Positions 52,030 to 60,167 of a stretch of DNA of 64,000 nt are shown one piece after another. Position 1 is the first letter of the stretch. The number at the start of each line of letters is the position of its first letter. The stretch lies in NCBI RefSeq assembly GCF_021083305.1, contig NZ_JAJFAY010000002.1, positions 886,993 to 950,992 on the forward strand. Reading direction: 5' to 3'. Position numbers and translations under genes: made by a program. Under the pieces are notes generated by a model. The model had not been told where the DNA came from. It did not search any database and saw only the letters and a program-made list of their open reading frames with translations. Origin of the DNA: Haladaptatus sp. DYF46 (GTDB taxonomy: Archaea; Halobacteriota; Halobacteria; Halobacteriales; Haladaptataceae).

Positions 52030-53588
52030 CACGAGACGATTCATTCGAGACGGGTGTGGAACCCGTTCCCGACGGTGGCACCGCGACGGGGGAGGACGAC
52101 GTCGTCCTCGACCCATGGGGTTCGGCGACGGTGTCTGACTACCGAAAGCTGTTCGAGGAGTTCGGCATCGAGGAGTTCGACGACGTGCTCCCCGGCGTTC
52201 CGAACCCGCACTACCTGATGCGCCGTAGCGTCATCTTCGGCGACCGCGGCTATCGCCGCGTCGCGGAGGCCATGCGAAACGACGAACCCTTCGCCGCGTT
52301 GTCGGGGTTCATGCCGACCGGCGACCCGCACATCGGGCACAAACTGGTGTTCGACGAACTTATCTGGCACCAACAGCAGGGCGGGGACACCTACGGCCTC
52401 ATCGCCGACCTCGAAGCCCACAGCGCCCGCGGTCTGTCGTGGGAGGAAATCGACGAACACGCGCGCGATTACCTCCTCTCGCTCATCGCCCTCGGATTCG
52501 ACCCCGAGGAGGGCACCCTCTACCGTCAGTCCGAGAACCGCGAACTGCAGGATTTGGCGTTCGAACTCGGGTCGAAGGCGAACTTCTCGGAGTTCCAGTC
52601 CATCTACGGCTTCGACGGCGAAACCAACGTCTCGCACGTCCAGAGCGTCGTCACGCAGATGGCCGATATCCTTTACCCGCAACTCTCCGAACCGAAACCC
52701 ACCGTCATTCCCGTCGGTCCCGACCAGGACCCGCACGTCAGGTTGGCCCGCGACTTGGCGGTTCGGATGCGCTACTTCGGCGTGACCGAAGCCTACGCGA
52801 GTTTCGAGGCCGACGAGGAGGAACTGCCCCACATCACGGCGGCGTACGAAGCACGCGAGGAGTACGCAGAGGACCCCGACATACCCCGATGTGAGGACGC
52901 GGCGGCGTGGCTATCGGAGAACGGCGACACCGATGTTCCGGCCGTCGAGACGACGATTTCGAAGCTCGAAAACGCCGGTATGGAACCGCTTCGACCGCGC
53001 ATTCGATTCCTCGACCGCAACGCGACGGAGGACGCATTTCAGGCGCTAATTGAGGCCATCGACGGCGAAAAGCGGGTCTTCGACGAGCATATCGACGTGT
53101 TCGACTACTTGCGGGAGGACGCCAAGGCGCTCGCCCGCGACGTGGAGATGGAAAACGGCGGCTACGGGTTCATCATGCCTTCGTCCATCTACCATCGGTT
53201 CATGACCGGCCTGACGGGCGGCAAGATGTCCTCGTCGGTTCCGGCGAGTCACATCAGCCTGATGGACGACCCCGAGGACGGCTACGACAAGGTGAAGTCG
53301 GCGACGACCGGCGGGCGCGAAACCGCCGAAAAACAGCGTGAGTTGGGCGGCAAGGCCGACGAATGTCCGGTGTACGAACTGTACGCCTACCTGCTCGCGG
53401 GGGACGACGACGAGTTCACGAAGCGGGTGTACGACGAATGTGTCGGCGGCGAACGCCTCTGTGGCGACTGCAAGGAACAGGCCGCGCAGTTGATGTACGA
53501 GTTCTTGGAAGACCACCAGGAGAAACGCGAGGAGGCAGAGGAACTGCTGGACGGTCTCGACATCGAGTTGGAGTCCTCGCGGCGATAG
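52026..53588 (+). CDS. trpS: Tryptophanyl-tRNA synthetase
   Basis: 520 residues from ATG 52026, inside the endA stop. Class I motifs: FMPTGDPHIGHKLVFDELIW (HIGH-type), GPDQDPHVRLARDLAVRMRY and a KMSSS loop (GGKMSSSVPASHISLMDD). The C-terminal anticodon region contains KADECPVYELYAYLLAGDDD-like sequence with CGDCKEQAAQLMYEFLEDHQ. Length is longer than bacterial TrpRS, as usual for archaea. Activity should be intact. Confidence 0.96.
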   Translation: MTRDDSFETGVEPVPDGGTATGEDDVVLDPWGSATVSDYRKLFEEFGIEEFDDVLPGVPNPHYLMRRSVIFGDRGYRRVAEAMRNDEPFAALSGFMPTGDPHIGHKLVFDELIWHQQQGGDTYGLIADLEAHSARGLSWEEIDEHARDYLLSLIALGFDPEEGTLYRQSENRELQDLAFELGSKANFSEFQSIYGFDGETNVSHVQSVVTQMADILYPQLSEPKPTVIPVGPDQDPHVRLARDLAVRMRYFGVTEAYASFEADEEELPHITAAYEAREEYAEDPDIPRCEDAAAWLSENGDTDVPAVETTISKLENAGMEPLRPRIRFLDRNATEDAFQALIEAIDGEKRVFDEHIDVFDYLREDAKALARDVEMENGGYGFIMPSSIYHRFMTGLTGGKMSSSVPASHISLMDDPEDGYDKVKSATTGGRETAEKQRELGGKADECPVYELYAYLLAGDDDEFTKRVYDECVGGERLCGDCKEQAAQLMYEFLEDHQEKREEAEELLDGLDIELESSRR

Positions 53589-53647
53589 TGCGACTCGATT
53601 CGCACTTCGAAAAGCGCTTTGGGGACGCCCATCTACATCGAAGGGAT

Positions 53648-53887
53648 ATGAACCGCCTCCGCTCGCTGCTCGGATTCGGCGCGTTCGGTATCATCGGTGG
53701 TGGCCTTTCGATCTGGTACGGGTTTCGACATCAGATGTGTACCGCTGCTGGCGACGTCCAGAACCAATGTGGCCCGAACTTTCTCTTTCTGATTCCCGGC
53801 ATCATCCTCGTCCTCATCGGAATCGGTCTCCTGTTGATGGCCTACCGGCACGACTCGTCCTCCCGCTCCTCGAACGCGGACGGGTGA
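53648..53887 (+). CDS. Small two-helix membrane protein
   Basis: A 79-residue protein from ATG 53648 (MNRLRSLLGFGAFGIIGGGL). Hydrophobic segments at residues 6-24 and 44-66 (NFLFLIPGIILVLIGIGLLL). The loop between them has two cysteines (HQMCTAAGDVQNQCGPNF) that could pair outside the cell. It follows trpS by 59 bp. Function unknown. Confidence 0.7.
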   Translation: MNRLRSLLGFGAFGIIGGGLSIWYGFRHQMCTAAGDVQNQCGPNFLFLIPGIILVLIGIGLLLMAYRHDSSSRSSNADG

Positions 53888-53948
53888 GGGGACGACCGCT
53901 CCCCGATTCGCCGGTCGCCCTCGTTCCTCCCGCTAGTCGAGCGGGACC

Positions 53949-54491
53949 TCACCCGTCCGAATCCGTGTCGCCATCGTCGCCGTCCGAGTCCGAATCTCCG
54001 TCGTCGCTATCCGAATCGGTGTCTCCACCATCGCTGTCGGAATCCGTATCGCCGTCATCGCTATCCGAATCCGTATCACCGTCGTCGCTGTCGGAGTCGG
54101 CGTCTCCACGATTCTTCTCGGAGTCCGAATGTCGTCTCGGCTCGGTATCTCGCCTCGCCCCGGCATTTCTCTCCGATTCAGTCCTCGTCCCCGTTTCGGT
54201 ATTCGCTCTCGTTTGGGAACTCGGCCGGTCGGGTTCCGTCTCGGATTGTGTCCGCGTCGTCTTTCCGATTTCCGAGTCGAGGCTGTAGAGGAGGACGGGC
54301 GGGAAGACGTAGCAGGCGATCGCCAACAGCACGAAGAATCGGTTGACGAAGATGAGCAATCCGAACGCGGTGAGCGCCGCGGCCGAAGCGGCGTGAACCG
54401 CCGTCTGGGTGTACTCACGGTAGTACTCCCATAGCCCACGCAGCCATTGTACCGCCGATGATCCCCCCTCGCCGGTCGCGGTTGTTGGCAT
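53949..54491 (-). CDS. Membrane protein with Asp/Ser repeat tail
   Basis: A 180-residue protein starting MPTTATGEGGSSAVQWLRGL. Two hydrophobic segments (AVHAASAAALTAFGLLIFVN and FFVLLAIACYVFPPVLLYSL) are followed by a charged linker (TRTQSETEPDRPSSQTRANT) and 52 residues made of a 9-residue repeat, D(T/A)DSDSDDG. The tail is an extreme acidic, disordered region; similar Asp/Ser tracts bind calcium or sodium in surface proteins, but the role is not known. Topology (tail inside or outside) is not predictable here. Confidence 0.65.
   Translation of the reverse strand: MPTTATGEGGSSAVQWLRGLWEYYREYTQTAVHAASAAALTAFGLLIFVNRFFVLLAIACYVFPPVLLYSLDSEIGKTTRTQSETEPDRPSSQTRANTETGTRTESERNAGARRDTEPRRHSDSEKNRGDADSDSDDGDTDSDSDDGDTDSDSDGGDTDSDSDDGDSDSDGDDGDTDSDG
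53952..54107. repeat. 27-bp tandem coding repeat, about six units
   Basis: Encodes DTDSDSDDG-type nonapeptides, with units differing by synonymous and few non-synonymous changes. Replication-slippage prone, so unit number is likely to vary between strains. Confidence 0.75.
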
Positions 54492-54566
54492 AGTGAACGA
54501 CTAGCGACCGACGGCTAAGAAACCTCTTCCCCCTTGCGGTGATACGTTCGTGGTCGGTTCCCGTGC

Positions 54567-55202
54567 CTACTTTCGGACGACGACGCACGGGGTGGCGGCG
54601 TCCACAAACGCCTCGTCCTTGGCGTCGACCAGTTCCCAGTAGTTTCGAGTATCCGCGCCCGTGGCCTCTCGAACGACCTCCTCGCTAATGATGTTCGCGC
54701 CGCTCAACACGAGTTCGAACGACTCGCGTTTTCTGCCCTCGAACTCCCTGTCGAACGTCGCTTTGCTCGTTTGGTTCGGGTAGTTCAAGACGAGGCATCC
54801 TCCCGCCCGAACGTGTGCGTACAGGTTCTCGATCGCCCGTCGTGGCTGCTCGACGAAGTACAGCGTGGCGACGCAGTACACCACGTCGAATTTCCGATTC
54901 CTGTCGAGTTCGGGGAGCGAATCGACGGCGAAGTGGAGGTTGTCGAGTCCTTCTTTCGCGGCTTTCTCCGCGTTGTCCCGGACAACCGTCTCGGAGATGT
55001 CGAAGCCGAACACCTCGATTTCGGGATGGCGCTCGGCGAGGAGAAACGGGACGACTGCGGGTCCGCACCCGACCGACGCGAACTCCCTTGGCGTGCCCTC
55101 GCGGTCGAAAAACCGCTCCACGAGGTCGGCCATCCGCTCGCCGCCGATGTAGGCACAGCGGTCGTAGTTCGCCCTATCGTAGAACCGCTCCCAGTCCATC
55201 AT
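54567..55202 (-). CDS. Class I SAM-dependent methyltransferase
   Basis: 211 residues from ATG 55202 (MMDWERFYDRANYDRCAYIG); the longer frame adds 21 unconserved residues. The SAM motif I reads FASVGCGPAVVPFLLAERHP, followed by EVFGFDISETVVRDNAEKAA (motif post-I) and FDVVYCVATLYFVEQPRRAI (motif II). A later ILxxGGCLVLNYPNQT strand is typical. No substrate can be deduced. Isolated, divergent from pheS. Confidence 0.88.
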   Translation of the reverse strand: MMDWERFYDRANYDRCAYIGGERMADLVERFFDREGTPREFASVGCGPAVVPFLLAERHPEIEVFGFDISETVVRDNAEKAAKEGLDNLHFAVDSLPELDRNRKFDVVYCVATLYFVEQPRRAIENLYAHVRAGGCLVLNYPNQTSKATFDREFEGRKRESFELVLSGANIISEEVVREATGADTRNYWELVDAKDEAFVDAATPCVVVRK

Positions 55203-55554
55203 GCCGCTTTCATGGACGGGCGCGGAATAAACTCCTCCGAATCGCACACTCGTCGTCCGGGTCACGTATCGACCTATCCAAGCCGTGTATCGTCTTCCCC
55301 GAGTCGCTCATCGGTTCGTTCGCAACGCTTTTGTCGATTCTGTGCGACCATCTACCCATGCCATCCGAATCCCACCATGGCCGTGTCGCTGTCGAACCAC
55401 GACCACCGACGGGATTCGGCTTTTTCGTCGCGGCCTGAGCGGCCGGTGGACTCCTCTCGCGGCGAGGGGACGAAACCGGGCGCAGTGGCCCGACCGTCTT
55501 CAGAAGGGATAAACGGGCGCAACGGGAGATACGACCAACGACTACCCAGTGTAC
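55203..55554. other. Divergent intergenic region
   Basis: Holds the promoters of the methyltransferase (minus) and pheS (plus). No gene seen; short frames in it lack coding character. Confidence 0.45.
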
Positions 55555-57063
55555 ATGAAACTACCAGAATCACAGGTCGCGGTGCTGGACGCCGCGAGCG
55601 CAACGGAGGAACGAACGATAGCGGACCTCGCCGGGAAGACCGGCCTGAAACCCGAGACGGCGACGGGGGCGGTCTTCGAACTCGAAGACGCGGGGTTGCT
55701 GTCCGTGGACGAACGAACCGAGGAATCCGTCTCGCTGACCGAGGAAGGCGAGGAGTACGCCGAGGACGGCCTTCCCGAAGTCGCGCTGTACGAAGCGGCC
55801 ATCGAGGCCGGGGCGGTCGACGACCCCGTTCAGATGGGACAGGCCATCGGCGCGTCCGGTCTCGGAGGGCCGAAGGTGAACATCGCCCTCTCGAACTACG
55901 CCCGGAAGGGGTACGGAACCATCGACAGCGGAGAGATTACGGCGAACCAGGACGCCGACCCCGACGAGGACGCGGAATCGAACGCGCTCTCCGCGCTCAC
56001 TGCCGGGGAACCCGTGGACGACCCCGATGTCCTCGACCAATTGGAGAGCCGTGGTCTCGTCGCGCGAGCGGAATCGACGGTCCGGTCGGTGACGCTCACC
56101 GACGACGGCGTGACGGCGATGATGGAGGGAATCGAGGCGGCCGAGACGGTCGGCCAGTTGACGCCGGAGATGCTCACGACCGGCGAGTGGCGCGACGTGG
56201 AGTTCGCCGAGTACAACGTGGACGCTGACGCCGAACGAATCGACGGCGGAAAGGTTCACATCCTTCGCCAGACCGCGAATCGGGTGAAGGACGTGCTCGT
56301 CGGAATGGGCTTCGAAGAGATGGACGGGCCGCACGCGGACGCGGACTTCTGGATAAACGACTGTCTGTTCATGCCCCAAGACCACCCGGCGCGGACCCAC
56401 TGGGACCGGTTCGCGCTGTCGAACCCGACCGAAATCGGCGACCTACCGGAGGACTTGGTGGAGCGCGTCCACAGCGCCCACCGCGACGGCGTCGGCGAAC
56501 ACGGCGAGGGCTACCATTCGCCGTGGGACGAGGACTTCGCGCGGGCGATAGCGCTCCGCGGACACACCACGTCGCTGTCGATGCGGTATCTCTCGGGCTA
56601 CGCGCAGGGCGAACTGGAACCGCCACAGCGCTTCTTCAGCGTCGAGAAGGTGTACCGCAACGACACCCTCGACCCGACGCACCTGCTGGAGTTCTTCCAA
56701 ATCGAGGGCTGGGTGATGGCCGAGGACCTCTCGGTCCGCGACCTGATGGGTACGTTCGAGGAGTTCTATGCCCAGTTCGGGATCACGGATATCCAGTTCA
56801 AACCCCACTACAACCCGTACACGGAGCCGAGTTTCGAGCTGTTCGGCAACCACCCGGAGACGGGCGAACTCATCGAAATCGGCAACAGCGGGATGTTCCG
56901 CCCCGAGGTACTCGAACCGCTCGGCGTCGAGTGCGACGTGATGGCGTGGGGCCTCGCCCTCGAACGCCTGTTGATGCTGATGTACGGCTTCGAGGACATC
57001 CGCGACGTCCACGGGACGCTGTGTGACCTCGAACTGCTCCGCGACGTGGAGGTGATTCACTGA
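55555..57063 (+). CDS. pheS: Phenylalanyl-tRNA synthetase alpha subunit
   Basis: 502 residues from ATG 55555 (MKLPESQVAVLDAASATEER); a GTG six bases upstream also fits. The N-terminal 200 residues contain winged-helix DNA/tRNA-binding modules (TIADLAGKTGLKPETATGAV). The class II core has motif 2 FFSVEKVYRNDTLDPTHLLE and motif 3 DVMAWGLALERLLMLMYGFE, plus the phenylalanine pocket GNSGMFRPEVLEPLGV. Length is typical of archaeal/eukaryotic PheS. Its stop overlaps the pheT start by one base. Confidence 0.97.
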   Translation: MKLPESQVAVLDAASATEERTIADLAGKTGLKPETATGAVFELEDAGLLSVDERTEESVSLTEEGEEYAEDGLPEVALYEAAIEAGAVDDPVQMGQAIGASGLGGPKVNIALSNYARKGYGTIDSGEITANQDADPDEDAESNALSALTAGEPVDDPDVLDQLESRGLVARAESTVRSVTLTDDGVTAMMEGIEAAETVGQLTPEMLTTGEWRDVEFAEYNVDADAERIDGGKVHILRQTANRVKDVLVGMGFEEMDGPHADADFWINDCLFMPQDHPARTHWDRFALSNPTEIGDLPEDLVERVHSAHRDGVGEHGEGYHSPWDEDFARAIALRGHTTSLSMRYLSGYAQGELEPPQRFFSVEKVYRNDTLDPTHLLEFFQIEGWVMAEDLSVRDLMGTFEEFYAQFGITDIQFKPHYNPYTEPSFELFGNHPETGELIEIGNSGMFRPEVLEPLGVECDVMAWGLALERLLMLMYGFEDIRDVHGTLCDLELLRDVEVIH

Positions 57064-58871
57064 TGCCAACCGTCGATATCGATCCAGACGAACTACGCCA
57101 ACTGACCGGCCACGACGAGAAGAGCGACGACGAACTCAAAGAGGACATGTTCGCCCTCGGACTGGAGTTCGAAGGCGAGACGGAGGACGGCGACATGCAA
57201 TTGGAGTTCGCTCCGGACCGTCTGGACCGCCTCTCCATCGAAGGCGTCGCCCGGTCGCTTCGCTACCAGTACGGCGACGACAGCGGCGTCTACGTGCCGA
57301 AGACGAACGACGCCGACTGGACCATCGAAGTGGACGAGAGCGTCCCCGAGGAGCGCCCCTACGTCACGGGTGCAATCGTCCGCGGCGTGAACCTGAACGA
57401 GGAGGCCCTCGATTCGCTCATCCAACTACAGGAGAAGCTCCACGCGACGATGGGACGGAAGCGCGCGAAGGGTGCCATCGGGATTCACGACTTGACGATG
57501 CTGAAGGGACGCGATGCGCGGAGCGCATCGGAACAGGCGAGCGGTGAAATTGCCGAGCAACGCTCGGCAGTCAGCCAGACGGAGTCTGGCGAAACCGCGA
57601 GCAAGCCCGCCACCGATGAAGGCGGCAACTCGATTCAGTACGTCGGCGTCGACCCCGACGGCGACCGATTCGTCCCGCTCGACGCGGACGCCGAGATGAC
57701 TCCCGACGAGGTCCTCCGCGCCCATCCAACGGGCGAGAAGTACGCCGACATCGTTTCGGCGTACGACCGCTACCCGGCCATCTACGACGACATCGGCCTG
57801 TTCTCGTTCCCGCCGGTCATCAACGGCCGTCGAACCGAGGTCGAAACGGATTCGCGCGACCTGTTCATCGAACTCACCGGCACCGACCAGTGGACCATCG
57901 ACAAGATGTGTACCATCATCTGCTACGCGCTCGACGCCCGCGGGGGGACAATCGAAGAAGTCGACGTCGAATACGACGACCGGACGCTGGTCCGACCGGA
58001 CCTCGACGTGACGACGAAGGCCGTCACGCACGAACGAATCGAGACGCTGCTCGGCATCGAGTTCACTCCCGACGAGATCCTCGAACTCCTCGCACGCTCC
58101 GGGCTGTCCGGCGAAGCGGAGGAAAACGAGGACGGCACCGTCACATACGAAGTCCAGATACCGCCCTACCGCGTGGACGTGCTTCATCCCGTGGACATCG
58201 TGGACGACATCGGTCGGGCCTACGGCTTCAACGACCTCTCGCCGCGCTATCCCGACGTTGGAACGGTCGGCGGACGACACGAGCGTTCGCAACTCGAAGA
58301 CGCGGCCCGCGAAGTCCTCGTCGGACTCGGCTTCGAGGACCTCCTCAACTTCCACATGATAAGCGACGAGGAGAACTTCGAGCGCATGCGCGTCGAACCC
58401 GGTACCGACGCGGTCGGTGGCGGCACGCCGGCGAGCATCAAGAACCCCTACAGCGAGGATTACACCATGCTCCGAACGTGGGCGCTCCCCTCGCTCATGA
58501 TGGTGCTGGAAAACAACACCCACCGCGCCTATCCGCAGGACCTCGCGGAAATCGGGCTGGCCGCACGAGTGGACGAGAGCCAGAACACGGGCATCGCGGA
58601 ACACCGAACCGTGGCCGGCGTCCTTGCCCGTCACGACGCCTCCTACGAGGACGCGAAGGCTCGTCTCCAAGCCGTCGCGCGGAACTTCGATGTCTCCCTC
58701 GAAACGCCGCCGACGGAACACCCGACGTTCATCTCCGGCCGCACGGCGTCGGTGGTCATCGACGGCGAGACAGTGGGCGTCATCGGAGAAGTTCACCCCG
58801 AAGTTCTCGTGGAACACGACTTGGAGGTTCCCGTCACTGGATTCGAGTTTCGGTTGGACGCACTGGAGTAA
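57063..58871 (+). CDS. pheT: Phenylalanyl-tRNA synthetase beta subunit, with in-frame insertion
   Basis: 602 residues from ATG 57063, one base overlap with pheS. It is the archaeal-type beta subunit: MPTVDIDPDELRQLTGHDEK, B5 domain near ELLARSGLSGEAEENEDGTV, and the catalytic-like domain (LNFHMISDEENFERMRVEPG, TMLRTWALPSLMMVLENNTH). Between GIHDLTMLKG and SIQYVGVDPDGDRFVPLDAD lies a low-complexity segment (residues about 150-192: SASEQASGEIAEQRSAVSQT and following) that is not part of the usual fold and is encoded by three tandem hairpins (57512-57590). It keeps the frame, so the enzyme is probably functional. Confidence 0.96.
   Translation: MPTVDIDPDELRQLTGHDEKSDDELKEDMFALGLEFEGETEDGDMQLEFAPDRLDRLSIEGVARSLRYQYGDDSGVYVPKTNDADWTIEVDESVPEERPYVTGAIVRGVNLNEEALDSLIQLQEKLHATMGRKRAKGAIGIHDLTMLKGRDARSASEQASGEIAEQRSAVSQTESGETASKPATDEGGNSIQYVGVDPDGDRFVPLDADAEMTPDEVLRAHPTGEKYADIVSAYDRYPAIYDDIGLFSFPPVINGRRTEVETDSRDLFIELTGTDQWTIDKMCTIICYALDARGGTIEEVDVEYDDRTLVRPDLDVTTKAVTHERIETLLGIEFTPDEILELLARSGLSGEAEENEDGTVTYEVQIPPYRVDVLHPVDIVDDIGRAYGFNDLSPRYPDVGTVGGRHERSQLEDAAREVLVGLGFEDLLNFHMISDEENFERMRVEPGTDAVGGGTPASIKNPYSEDYTMLRTWALPSLMMVLENNTHRAYPQDLAEIGLAARVDESQNTGIAEHRTVAGVLARHDASYEDAKARLQAVARNFDVSLETPPTEHPTFISGRTASVVIDGETVGVIGEVHPEVLVEHDLEVPVTGFEFRLDALE
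57512..57590. repeat. Three tandem triloop hairpins inside pheT
   Basis: CGATGCGC-GGA-GCGCATCG at 57512-57530; TGCCGAGC-AAC-GCTCGGCA at 57551-57569; GCCAGAC-GGA-GTCTGGC at 57574-57590. All stems are perfect and all loops have three bases, the same design as intergenic hairpins elsewhere in the window. They encode the extra low-complexity part of PheT. Confidence 0.8.
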
Positions 58872-58919
58872 CCGCGAGCTAGAGTAACCGCGAACGAGCG
58901 ACGCGAGTGAGCGGGCGCG
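58815..58919. repeat. 105-bp direct repeat, copy 1 (contains the pheT 3' end)
   Basis: Identical over 105 bp to 59058-59162. It includes the last 18 pheT codons, the stop, and 48 bp downstream, ending in the GAGCGGGCGCG stretch. Spacing between copy starts is 243 bp. Confidence 0.9.
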
Positions 58920-58929
58920 AGTGCGACCA

Positions 58930-58950
58930 TGGAAGACCGAAGGTCTTCCA
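58930..58950. repeat. Triloop hairpin between the duplicated copies
   Basis: TGGAAGACC-GAA-GGTCTTCCA, a perfect 9-bp stem, followed 15 nt later by GCTTTTGGTC (58966-58975), the same decamer found beside the 39274 hairpin. Confidence 0.65.
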
Positions 58951-59057
58951 GTGGGAGCACGAAGCGCTTTTGGTCCAGATTTTACCAGCGACCGAGCGGA
59001 GTTCTCGTGAGTGAAGCGAATGAGGACAGCGAGGGAGTGCAGTAAAAGGTGGTGACG

Positions 59058-59162
59058 CACGACTTGGAGGTTCCCGTCACTGGATTCGAGTTTCGGTTGG
59101 ACGCACTGGAGTAACCGCGAGCTAGAGTAACCGCGAACGAGCGACGCGAGTGAGCGGGCGCG
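59058..59162. repeat. 105-bp direct repeat, copy 2 (orphan pheT tail)
   Basis: Perfect copy of 58815-58919. It carries an orphan pheT C-terminal reading piece (HDLEVPVTGFEFRLDALE and stop) with no start. It lies just before the GNAT gene at 59211. The 339 bp from the pheT stop to that gene contain no other coding sequence. Confidence 0.9.
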
Positions 59163-59210
59163 TTTCGCGGTTGAACAACGCCTAAACCCTTTCTTCACGA
59201 CCGTTTTCGC

Positions 59211-59678
59211 ATGCACTACGAGTTCTCCCCGATTTCCGTCGCCGACGTGGACGCTATCGTCTCGTGGCGGTACGACCCGCCGTACGACTTCTACGACATG
59301 GACGACGACCCCGAAGACCTCGCGTTGTTCACGAACCCCATCAACTGGGACGGCTACTACGCTGTTTTCGACGGGGACGGTGAGCGAGTGGGTTTCTTCT
59401 CGTTCGAACTGGACGACGGCACGCTCGAAATCGGACTCGGCATGCGTCCCGACCTGACCGGCGACGGACACGGGCAATCGTTCGTCGAGGCGGGTTTGGC
59501 GTTCGCCCGGAAGGAGTACGACCCGGACGCGTTCTCGCTGTCGGTTGCGACGTTCAACGACCGGGCGATTTCGGTCTACGAGGGGGCCGGTTTCGAGCGC
59601 GTCGAGACGTTCGTTCAAGAGACCAACGGCGGCGAGTATCCGTTCGTGAGAATGCGGCGTGATACCGAAATGGACTGA
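59211..59678 (+). CDS. GNAT-family N-acetyltransferase
   Basis: A 155-residue protein starting MHYEFSPISVADVDAIVSWR. The acetyl-CoA loop is in IGLGMRPDLTGDGHGQSFVE (R/Q-x-x-G-x-G/A type) and the family C-terminal motif is SLSVATFNDRAISVYEGAGF (N-x-R-A-I-x-V-Y-x-x-x-G-F). That is the RimI/RimJ-like pattern, often protein-N-terminal or small-molecule acetylation. A CCTAAACCC box lies about 29 nt upstream of the ATG. The duplicated pheT tail ends 48 bp before it. Confidence 0.92.
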   Translation: MHYEFSPISVADVDAIVSWRYDPPYDFYDMDDDPEDLALFTNPINWDGYYAVFDGDGERVGFFSFELDDGTLEIGLGMRPDLTGDGHGQSFVEAGLAFARKEYDPDAFSLSVATFNDRAISVYEGAGFERVETFVQETNGGEYPFVRMRRDTEMD

Positions 59679-59690
59679 TGCTCCCCCGAT

Positions 59691-60107
59691 TCAGTCCGCG
59701 TCGTGGGCGTATCCCGATTGTTCGTCGCTCGTCGTTGGGTCGGTGTGCCCGTACTGACTGTGCGCCGCTATCTCCGTCATCGTTACCGCCAAGAGGTAGT
59801 ACCACGGTTTCCGTCCAACGGTCGCACGCAGCGCATGGGTCGGCGGGACGACCCAGATGGCCAACGTCACGCAGAGCAGTACGTTCGAAATGGGACGATG
59901 CTTGCGCCGAAGAAGAACGACCAACGTACTCAACAGGAGTCCGAGTTCGAACGAGTGAATCTCAGCCCAATTCGAAAACCACGTGCTTGGAACCGCAGCC
60001 ATGCCACTGGCCACAGTCCCTTTCGCCTTCAGTACGTGCCCCCTTCCGAAACGGATGCTGAACGCTATCTCTTTGCTACTTTTTGACAATGGGTGTATTC
60101 CGATCAC
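59691..60107 (-). CDS. Small membrane protein of unknown function
   Basis: 138 residues from ATG 60107; ATG 60002 (MAAVPSTWFSNWAEIHSFEL) is an equally good start giving 103. Two to three hydrophobic segments (LGLLLSTLVVLLRR, NVLLCVTLAIWVVPPTHALR, WYYLLAVTMTEIAAHSQYGH) and a hydrophilic acidic tail. The segment between helices is basic (RRKHRPIS), suggesting it faces the cytoplasm. No family recognised. Convergent with the GNAT gene, 12 bp apart. Confidence 0.6.
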   Translation of the reverse strand: MIGIHPLSKSSKEIAFSIRFGRGHVLKAKGTVASGMAAVPSTWFSNWAEIHSFELGLLLSTLVVLLRRKHRPISNVLLCVTLAIWVVPPTHALRATVGRKPWYYLLAVTMTEIAAHSQYGHTDPTTSDEQSGYAHDAD

Positions 60108-60167
60108 CAGCGGCCGATTACTTCCCGTAACCGGTCCGTGTCTTCCGGTTTTTGATGGGGAACGGGA

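Noticed and set aside
53952..54107. CRISPR array
   Set aside because: Repeats are contiguous 27-bp coding units with no spacers; they encode an Asp/Ser tail.
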